The position numbers were made by a program, and so were the translations under genes. A stretch of DNA of 27,888 bases from Lojkania enalia. Taxonomy: Eukaryota > Ascomycota > Dothideomycetes > Pleosporales. Location: positions 70,692 through 98,579 of the forward strand of contig ML986714.1 of NCBI GenBank assembly GCA_010094045.1, read 5' to 3'. Of the stretch, positions 20,900-27,888 are shown piece by piece. The notes under the pieces are model-generated. The model saw only the letters and a program-made list of their open reading frames with translations. It was not told the origin of the DNA and made no database searches. The first letter of the stretch is position 1. Each line of letters begins with the position of its first letter.

Positions 20900-22982
20900 T
20901 AAAGATCCGCGCTTACTTCTATTCTTTTCCTCTTCTTTAACGCAGACCTAATATAGAGTATTCTATAATATAGTAGCTTAATAGTATTTATTAATAACTA
21001 CTTAGTATAAGTTATAGAATAGTTAGTTAAGAAAAATATACGGATTATCTAGGATAAAGTAATTCTAAAGTTAGAGAAGTAGGAGTATACTAGTAGAATC
21101 TAGTTTAAGGTAACTAAAATAAGTTTTATTTACCTTATATAATATAAAGCGGTAGGTAGAGATAGTATAATACTACTACAGTTTAAAGGAAAGGAGATAG
21201 TATTAAAAGATAAAGTTAAGCTACTAGGCGTTATACTAGATAAGGAGCTAAGGTTTAAGGTCTATATAATAGATAAAGTAGGTAAAGTAATAAAAGTAGC
21301 GCTAGCGCTATATAGGATAAAGGAACTATAATTTAAAGTAGTTAAGTAGCTAGTATAGAGTATAATACTACTAGTAGTAGACTATATATTACTAGTATAG
21401 TATCTAATAGTAATATATAATATAAAGTAGCTTCTATTATAGTTGTAGAGGATTACGGTATAAGTAATAATTAGAGGATTCTGTATAGTAGCTCTATCTA
21501 TAGTAGAGGTAGAGGTAGGCCTGTTTCTTATAGAACAGAAACTAAGAAAGCAATTAATTACATTCTAGATCTTAATCTATAAGCTAGGTTAGTTATATTT
21601 CTACTAGATACTTAAGTAATAATAACTATATATAAAGTATTAATCCCTATTTATAAGGGTAGTAGAGATATATATAGACGTCCGGATAGATACAGTACTT
21701 AAAGTTAAGCTATATATATACCCGCTGTAAGTAGAGCAACTTAAAGTAGTAATATATAAGAATAAAGAGTAGGCACGAGCTATTATAGAAGACTATTAGC
21801 TAGAACAGGTAGAGATATATATAGACGTATTAGTATAGAATAGTAGAGTAGGTATTAGAGTATACGCTAGACTATTGTAAATTTATATCTTAAAGATAGT
21901 AATAAACTTAGACTAGACGGGCGTATACTTAACCGAACTACTAGTAATTAGTAAAGCTATTAACTAGCCGTAGGGCCTATTATATATAGCTCTTAATAGA
22001 AACGGTTAATTTATACTAGTATTAAGTATTAGGATCTTCTCTAACTTATAATTAGCGCTCCTATTAGTATATAGTTAGTAAACTAGTATATATTAAGTTA
22101 CTATAATAGAGATTATTAAGAAACTTTAGATAACTAATACTATACTATATTAGATTCTAGGACATATAGGGATTAAGAGAAATAAGTAGGTAGATAGACT
22201 AGCGAAGGAAGTAATAAGAAAAGAAAGCAAGTAGCTACTATAGCAAGATAGAGTACTATAGTATCTAATATAGTTAGTACTGGAAAGAGCTAACATAATA
22301 ATAGGACCGCCTCTACTAAAGTAGAAAGAGAAGAGAAAGTTTACGTAGAAAATTAATGCGGTATTCTATTTAGGTAAGTTAGTAGAGATATACTAACAGT
22401 TAAATAGCAACGAGGCGGCTATTATTATATAACTATAAACGGGTAAGACGTTCCTTAATAAGTATTTCTATAAGATTAAGGCTGTAGATACTATAGTATA
22501 CGAGTATAGATATAAAGAGTTAATAGCATACTTTCTCTTCTCATATAGAAGGTGGAGATAGTAAAGAGCTAAGCTACGATAGTAGTATAGATAGTAGTTT
22601 AGCGAGCTATTATACGCGCTGGGAGGGTACTTAAGTAGATAAGAAAGAAGCGGGTAGAGTATAGACAAACTAATTTAGTACTAGAAGCTAGATATAGAAG
22701 TAGTTAGGGCGATAATTAAATTTATAAAGAGTATAGGGCGGCTATAACCAAAGGTACAAGATAAAGCAAGTAGAGATAAGAGGGAAGTAGATGAGCGGAG
22801 GCAGCTAAAGGTCTCCTCTTCTGCCTTGTAGGTGTAGAATGATGAGCTGTCTATAAACACGCCTCGGCTAGTACGCTGCCGATTAAGAGGCGCACGACGC
22901 CGGAAATACCCTATAGACGCGAGGCCATAACTAGCTATACAGCTTGTCCTACATACAGTAGTATATTACTTTCCTTTTCTTT

Positions 22983-23167
22983 CCTTTATTGAGCATGGGG
23001 TTAGGTATTGGATGAGCAGGTCTTATAGTTGGCTTTTGAAATGGAGCAGGCATAAGGAAGTATAATGTATATAGCTGGCGCTTTGTAACGGCCCATACCC
23101 ATAGGGTGCATGGCCATAATAGAACACACACACACACACACACACACGTGAGGTGGCGAGTTCCTTT
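22983..23167 (+). repeat. LINE-B 3' tail unit, first copy
   Basis: This 185-bp unit begins CCTTTATTGAGCATGGGG and ends after (CA)11 (23125-23146) and CGTGAGGTGGCGA. It is repeated next door at 23168-23343. LINE-A has a single copy (from about 3309), so the duplication arose in LINE-B or its source. The unit is hardly RIPed. Confidence 0.85.
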
Positions 23168-23343
23168 CCTTTGTTGAGCATGGAGTTAGCTATCGGACGA
23201 GCAGGTCTTAAGTTGGCTTTTGAAATGGAGTAGAAGCAACGAAGCAGAATGTATATAGCTGGCGCATAGTAACGGCCCATACCCACAGGGTGCATGGCCA
23301 TAATAGAACACACACACACACACACACACACGTGAGGTGGCGA
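23168..23343 (+). repeat. LINE-B 3' tail unit, second copy
   Basis: This is the second tandem copy of the tail unit, again ending in (CA)11 (23309-23330) and CGTGAGGTGGCGA. The two units differ at scattered positions (for example AGGAAG versus ACGAAG near 23240), including some transversions, so the duplication is not recent. Sequence after 23343 no longer matches LINE-A. Confidence 0.85.
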
Positions 23344-23999
23344 ATTCCGTAAGAGGTGAGTTGGTTCTGGAGGCATGGCCAAACATTTAGTTGGATCGCA
23401 AGGCTGCGGGGCTAAGGATCGACCCGTCTGCCAAGACCTTACACTGCCACAGACCTGGCAGCCACTAAGTTGCGAAGGACACTCTGATGATTGTGGCTGT
23501 TTTGCACTAGCCAGGATTGGTAATCGTTCCGGTTGGAGGTACCAACCGGGATAGTGGCCGTACATGAATTTGCGTGCGACAGCAGGCACAAGGCTGGTGA
23601 TAACTCCTAAACGTCATAGTAATATTATAAGGCTTAGATAACACTATTGCAAGTATTATAGAGTAGTTAGACTTTAACGGTAGTGCGATAGGGAAAGAAC
23701 GCTATTTCGCCAATAAATAATCCTCGCTATTAATCAGGCGCGAAGGCGACGACAAGATTAGTATTTCTACTAGAAGTAGCACTACGAAGATAGTAGAAGG
23801 CCTATATTAGCTATACTAAATAGCATAGTATAGATATCTTGTTGTGGATAAAAGTATACTATTTTAAAGTCTAAGTACCTTTAAATTTTCTCGCTACGGA
23901 GTACTTCTCGCTACGTGGTAAGGGATGTTATCTCTCTATCTACAGCATATCACTTAATAAATTAATTTCGAGGGATTCTTATATGTAGTATCTCCATTT
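23344..23999. other. Interval without recognised gene, partly RIPed from about 23600
   Basis: 23344-23600 is GC-richer and unmutated, with a short hairpin (GGTTGGAGGTACCAACC, about 23531-23547). The long minus-strand frame here (23589-23023) starts at GTG and runs through the CA microsatellites, so it is not credited as a gene. 23600-23900 has reduced CpA and TpG and may be the remnant of another repeat. No protein, tRNA or transposon end is recognised. LINE-B should have its target duplication at the start of this interval, but no match to the LINE-B 5' flank was found. Confidence 0.5.
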
Positions 24000-26425
24000 C
24001 CAAGTCTACAGGTTCAAAAAAAATTGGGTATTGGTTCTCAAGAAAGAACTAGATTGTATTGATAAATCTTTTCTACAACGTATTCCATATTGAAAAGTGC
24101 ATTAAAACCTCGTATTGGAATACGTCGTCGGCTATTTTTGCCGCACACTTTCAGCAGTACAAAAAGGGCGTCCCATCAAATGTGTAAGATTAGTGCTCGT
24201 AAAGACATGTAGTTGGCTGGGAATTGCCTCAACTATGGTTGCGGTAGGCGTGTCAATAGAACAGGGTATGTAAAGCCTGCAGGGATTAATCCAGTGGGGG
24301 GACCCACCAGCCGATTTGTGGAAGGAGAAGCGAGGACTCGTATGTACTTCTATCACAAGACTCCCCGATTAGTACACGCGATTCTCGGTTTCTATTTCGA
24401 ATTTCGGATGAACTACAAAGCCTGGCATATAATTTCCGTGTATGATACGAGCGTAAAATGGGTTGATCAGTCCACAGCTTGGCCTGCGGAATCCTACGGG
24501 AATAAAAATGGTGACATAGACCGCAACCATCTCTAGCCTTCACCCATATCAAATATCGCCTGATTTCTCATATAACCCCTGCTATTAACGGACCTAAACT
24601 GGTACTAGAGAACAAAGAGAGATACCTCATTTTTGTTTGTCGTACGAAGTTCATAAAGAATCCACCGAGCATTTTAGTTGCCTGCATTATTATAATAGCA
24701 CTGCTTAGGTAATCAAATCTGCAGCTTTTCTATTTTTCCATCCTGATATATTAACCCTACATACTCCTTAGAGTCATCACCTAATGAAAACTCTCAATAT
24801 GGTATTGCACGGGGTTATCCATCGAAGCACAAGGGGAACATTGGACAGATAGGCCGAAACAAATGCAATAGAAATGTGTTACGAGTACGCTATTTACACC
24901 GCCAACTTCAATGCCCATATGGTACTATGCTACTAAGGTTTTGCAAAAGTAATGTGATGAACAACATCTTGCGAGTCTACTTAAACTCTTCCAACCTTAC
25001 AAGTCGAATAGTCGACATTGTCTTACTCTATGTTCCCTACTGATGGCAATTAATTCTGAGGTAAGCCAAATTGCTTCTGTTCTGTAAGCAGTAAATCATT
25101 TTCCTCTAGTGAAATTGGTTGAGAATTAATCTCATTTGTATTTCCTAGGTGCACGGCACGTGAGGGTCTTCGGTACTAGCGGATAATGAATTCGGTAATG
25201 CGGTACTTCTTTGAGGGGTTTGCTCGAATATTATTGCATACCCTCAATATTCAGACATGGAATGCGAGAAATGAGAAGCTGAAACATAACCCTAGATTTT
25301 CCGTCTTATTGAGCCTCATGCTTTCACGTTCAGCCTCATGAACCCAGTATTTACACCGCCTAAGCGGTCCAGTTGGAGGCAGGTTAATCTATTCCTCTAA
25401 TGACAGATGAGCTCTTACCAACAAGAATTGACTCGATGCAAATGATTCTTAGGCGCAGTAAGATACATCGGATCACGCTATATTGCGGGGAAGCGAAATC
25501 ATGCGTACTTCTGACCACGCTGTCTAATAGAACGATAATAGACCACATACTAGTCGAACATATACAAGACCCTCAGACTTTTCAAGAAACAACACACTCC
25601 TCTCACGCGTCGAATTTGAACACCTGGACAACCTACAAGAACACTCCTCATAGACAGTAAGTCTATCGCAATTACCATCAGAAATCGTTTCCACTAATCT
25701 TTCAAGACGATAAATTTCGAACTTCTCTCAACACTCCTATTAGCGCTCAGGACCATGGGCGCCATCAAACCAAGGAAATGCGTTTGTAAGGGAGCCATGG
25801 AGAGCTCAGGAGCAGCTTGTTCCGCGATTGGCACGATCTAGGGGTGGTGATATAATTATATCGGATACTGCGTCAATCTAGGCACACCGGAAACGCGGTT
25901 CGGAAACAAATGCTGAGAGCTTATATTCGTGTCTAAGCAATACAATGAGTGCGCACAGTGCCGAGAACGGGATTTTTATGAGTAGAAGTGGGATGATAGT
26001 GTGCTCTGGGATGAGGTGTCTAGCGATATTGCCTAGAACCATTGCGAATCTAGACCGAGGTTGTTCAACTTCCATGTCTAATAGAGCTACACCTTTTCTT
26101 GGTCTATCAAAATGTTCGAAGCCTTTACTCACTGTCTTCTGCTTTCACCTGATCAACTTTTTCTTTAAGAGCTTATATGATGATGAAACCCTTTAACGTA
26201 GGCAAATAGATAAGATTCAATATTAATCTCGATGAATTGCACGTGAATACCCTAGACTGGCACCTCCCATCTAGTAATCAGCAATAATCAACACTGCGGA
26301 CAATCTTAAACTGCAATGAAGCCGACTCCTTTGATTACTGTGATCACAGTAGAGTATCTCACTCAGATTCCCTTCCAACTCAGTATCCCGAGCGTATTCC
26401 CGGCGAAGGGGTCTAAGCCTAACTA
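24000..26425. other. Unmutated island of about 2.4 kb, no recognised gene
   Basis: Composition is ordinary here, with CpA and TpG frequent, so this stretch has not been RIPed and is probably single copy. Open frames exist but none is convincing. 24213-24536 (+, 107 codons, opens at TTG right after a TAG, so it could only be an internal exon). 25400-25660 (+, 86 codons from a true ATG). 26132-25878 (-, 84 codons from GTG) overlaps 25945-26196 (+, 83 codons from ATG). None shows a signal peptide or a domain I know. Gene remnants, a multi-exon gene or plain intergenic DNA all remain possible. Confidence 0.5.
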
Positions 26426-26470
26426 ACGTAGTTTACAAGCGAGCTGTCAGTACAAGCGAGCTGTCACCCT
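26426..26470. repeat. Pogo-type terminal repeat with 17-bp subterminal direct repeats (first copy)
   Basis: ACGTAGTTTACAAGCGAGC follows a TA. TACAAGCGAGCTGTCA occurs twice, at 26434 and 26451, 17 bp apart. The same layout recurs at 26787-26831 in front of the transposase, with several base differences including transversions, so the two ends are from related but diverged elements. No inverted partner was found in the window. It is probably an end of an older or non-autonomous element. Confidence 0.6.
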
Positions 26471-26471
26471 A

Positions 26472-26693
26472 CTAAGATTCGAACGACTTAATCGCGATAA
26501 TTATCAACCACGCATATATATACTGTAGGAAGCGATAGTCTATTAGATTATTTGACACCTGCGCTATCAATTTGGCACGTTCGAGCATTATAGCCAGGCT
26601 GTTTACAGCGCCTGCAGCTCCGTTAAGGCTAGCTACTCCCTTACAGCTGAGCACTCTAATTATAAATTTCCTTATTAATCTACCCCTCAACAT
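26472..26693 (-). CDS. 73-codon frame beside a pogo-type end; unrecognised
   Basis: A true ATG (26693) opens a 73-codon frame that stops two bases from the terminal repeat at 26426-26470. The product starts MLRGRLIRKFIIRVLSCKG and has a helical-looking middle (MLERAKLIAQVSNNLI). I do not recognise it. Its position suggests the last exon or tail of a transposase on the minus strand whose element was cut by the neighbouring insertion, but a chance frame is just as likely. Confidence 0.2.
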   Translation of the reverse strand: MLRGRLIRKFIIRVLSCKGVASLNGAAGAVNSLAIMLERAKLIAQVSNNLIDYRFLQYIYAWLIIIAIKSFES

Positions 26694-26786
26694 TATTTTA
26701 ATTAATTATATCTTTACCTGTAGCTTTTATTAGAATCCCCTACTTCTATAATTACTTTCTTTTCTATTATTTTTACTTTATTACTA

Positions 26787-26831
26787 ACGTACCTTACAAG
26801 CGAGCGGCCCATACAAGCGAGCGGTCCACCC
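26787..26831 (+). repeat. 5' terminal repeat of the pogo/Fot1-like element
   Basis: ACGTACCTTACAAGCGAGC follows TA (26785-26786), the dinucleotide duplicated by Tc1/mariner-pogo elements. TACAAGCGAGCGG occurs at 26795 and 26812, again 17 bp apart; such paired subterminal repeats are typical transposase-binding sites. It lies 37 bp before the transposase ATG. The matching 3' end is beyond the window. Confidence 0.7.
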
Positions 26832-26867
26832 CATCACCAAAACGCGACACCTGAGCTTTCAACAACG

Positions 26868-27786
26868 ATGCAACGACGAAACAATAAGAATACAGCCCAA
26901 AACGAGAATCAAGTAAACTTAGCCCTCTCAGCTACTAAAAGAGGCCAAATAAATAGCGAAAGACGCGCTGCTTTAATATTTAATATAATTTGAACAACTG
27001 TATGCCGACGACGTGCCAGAATCTACTTATAGCGTGATTGTAAGCCTAACTCGAAGAGACTGACGAAACCTGAAGAGGAGGTTATTATCCAATATATACT
27101 TAACCTAGATTCGCGAGGATTTGCGCCTACCTTAACTGCTATATAAGATATAGCTAATAGCTTGCTTGCTAAGCGCGGTATAGGCTAGATTAGCATACAT
27201 TAGCCTAGGAACTTTGTTAGACGCACTCCTAAGCTTAAGACACGCCTAAATTAGCCTTATAATCGCTAGAGAGCTCTATGTAAAGATCCTAAAGTAATTA
27301 AAGGCTAGTTTAAGCTTATACGGCGTATTAAGGAGAAGTATAGCATTATAGACGAGGATATATATAACTTCGACGAATCTAGCTTTCGAATAGATATTAT
27401 CTTATTATAACTAGCTATTACAGGTATAGAGAGATATAATTAACTAAAGGCAATTTAATTAGGTAATTATAAATAGATTTTAGTAATTTAGGGGATTAAT
27501 ACTGCTGGCTAGACGCTCCTACTCTTTATTATTATTATTAGTTACTACTATCTCTCTACCTAGTACGAAAGCGACGATATACCTAAGAACTAGGCTATTA
27601 TAGTTAGCAAGAACAGCTAGACAATAAATAAACTCGGTATTAAGTGGTTAAAGTACTTTTATAGGTATATAAAGGATCGTATAATAGACGCGCGTTAACT
27701 ACTAATCTTTAATAGCTATAATAGCTATAACTCGTTTAATTTCTAGAAACTCTGCGAGGAATAGAGTATTATTCTACTCTATATAC
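26868..27786 (+). pseudogene. Pogo/Fot1-like DDE transposase, RIPed and cut by an LTR
   Basis: Transposases of this family cut and paste DNA at TA sites. One frame from ATG 26868 (MQRRNNKNTAQNENQVNLAL) continues with only substitutions to the LTR at 27787. An N-terminal helix-turn-helix region is followed by KRLTKPEEEVIIQYILNLDS (27051-27110) and the first catalytic Asp in IYNFDESSFRIDI (Asp codon 27372-27374). The second catalytic site reads LIFNSYNSYNSF (codon 27711-27713 is Asn), where LIxDGHxSH-like is normal. The third acidic residue and the C-terminus are missing, beyond the LTR. Stops are TAG, TAA and one TGA near 26988. Damage is light before about 27060 and heavy after it. Confidence 0.85.
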
Positions 27787-27888
27787 TATAACGATGCAAA
27801 GAAATCGTTCTACGAAAAGCTTTATATATAACCTTATCCCAAAGCTTTTCGCTTATCTTATTCTACCCCTAGTTCTACCCCTTTTCCC
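27787..27888 (+). repeat. LTR of the same gypsy family, plus orientation, cut by window end
   Basis: TATAACGATGCAAAGAAATCG and the following sequence are the reverse complement of the gypsy LTRs at 4750-5028 and 11663-11941, from their right edge. It carries the AAGCTTT inverted repeat (about 27813-27851). It keeps CpG, CpA and TpG that the other LTRs have lost (for example ACGATGCAAAG). It sits inside the transposase frame, so it inserted after the pogo element. It may be a solo LTR or the 5' LTR of a plus-strand element continuing past the window. The last five bases before it, TATAC (27782-27786), are the expected target duplication. Confidence 0.9.

Larger units (their letters stand above)
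12140..22831 (+). pseudogene. LINE-B ORF2 (endonuclease, RT, RNase H), interrupted by copia
   Basis: This is the same protein as LINE-A ORF2 but with the endonuclease domain present. The frame (codon starts congruent with 12221) shows an APE-type endonuclease start (ILxVNIKRIRE, about 12210-12245), then TSNFN at about 12656-12670 where GDFN-like is expected, and an STINLIF...LDYRVI ending near 12930. RT runs to 14178, is broken by copia, and resumes at 20905; RNase H follows at about 21800-22230. The RT box is FINN at 20987-20998, both catalytic Asp changed to Asn. Stops are very frequent and nearly all TAG or TAA. The ORF2 start is not resolved; the interval given is approximate at its 5' end. 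The stop is TAG 22829-22831. Confidence 0.8.
3541..23343 (+). mobile_element. LINE-B: near full-length Tad1-like LINE, split by gypsy and copia insertions
   Basis: This is the second copy of the same LINE family, directly downstream of LINE-A and in the same orientation. Removing gypsy (4750-11946 with one target duplication) and copia (14179-20904 with one target duplication) leaves about 5.9 kb: a short 5' region, ORF1 with a zinc knuckle, ORF2 with endonuclease, RT and RNase H, and a 3' UTR. It is saturated by RIP from about 3780 to 22740 (apart from the younger copia insert), with CpA and TpG nearly absent. The first ~220 bp and last ~600 bp are far less mutated. The 5' end is set where a GC-richer leader (CGAACCGCGGACACTCGC) begins after a T run; it is approximate. 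Confidence 0.85.

Noticed and set aside
23023..23589. A 188-codon minus-strand open frame
   Set aside because: It opens at GTG, crosses both CA microsatellites as Val-Cys runs and covers the LINE tail; it is noncoding sequence that happens to lack stops.
24132..24552. Two minus-strand frames overlapping the 24213-24536 frame
   Set aside because: They open at GTG and TTG and show no domain; there is no reason to prefer them.
1..27888. CRISPR arrays, rRNA or tRNA genes
   Set aside because: No spaced short-repeat array, rRNA block or cloverleaf was seen. The only tRNA-like match is the 14-bp copia primer site.

Overview
The window looks like part of a transposon graveyard (AT-rich isochore) in a filamentous ascomycete (Pezizomycotina). 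Two things point there. Every recognisable coding frame belongs to a fungal-type transposable element: a Tad1-like LINE, a Ty3/gypsy chromovirus, a Ty1/copia element and a pogo/Fot1-like DNA transposon. The damage has the signature of repeat-induced point mutation (RIP): copies differ by transitions, CpA and TpG are almost absent over long stretches, and the reading frames stay in register but are full of TAG/TAA. No intact host gene is supported. The species cannot be named from this sequence.

Layout. (1) 1-3485: 3' half of a lightly RIPed LINE copy (LINE-A), cut by the window edge. (2) 3541-23343: a second copy of the same LINE (LINE-B), heavily RIPed and split twice. A gypsy element on the minus strand (4750-11941, 279-bp LTRs, 5-bp target duplication GAGGA) sits in its ORF1. 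A copia element on the minus strand (14179-20899, 170-bp LTRs, 5-bp duplication TAAAG) sits in its reverse transcriptase. With both removed, LINE-B is about 5.9 kb and is colinear with LINE-A without any net indel over about 3.1 kb. Its 3' tail is duplicated (185-bp unit ending in a CA microsatellite). (3) 23344-26425: about 3 kb without a recognised gene, mostly of ordinary composition and not RIPed from about 24000. (4) 26426-27786: two pogo-type ends carrying 17-bp subterminal direct repeats, then a RIPed pogo/Fot1-like transposase. (5) 27787-27888: an LTR of the same gypsy family, in the opposite orientation, interrupting that transposase and running off the window.

Most unusual content. 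The copia polyprotein is one continuous frame of about 2,098 codons. Between its integrase and reverse transcriptase it holds four tandem cysteine clusters, each spaced C-x2-C-x6-C-x8-C-x2-C-x6-C, the spacing of the fungal GAL4-type Zn2Cys6 DNA-binding domain. The only departures at cysteine positions are Cys-to-Tyr, the change RIP predicts. A DNA-binding array built into a retrotransposon polyprotein could act in target choice or transcription; that role is inference.

Order of events inferred: LINE-B inserted and was RIPed, gypsy entered ORF1, and copia then entered an already RIPed RT gene (both copies of its target duplication carry the RIP changes). All three retroelements have Asp-to-Asn changes in the reverse transcriptase catalytic pair, so all three are dead.
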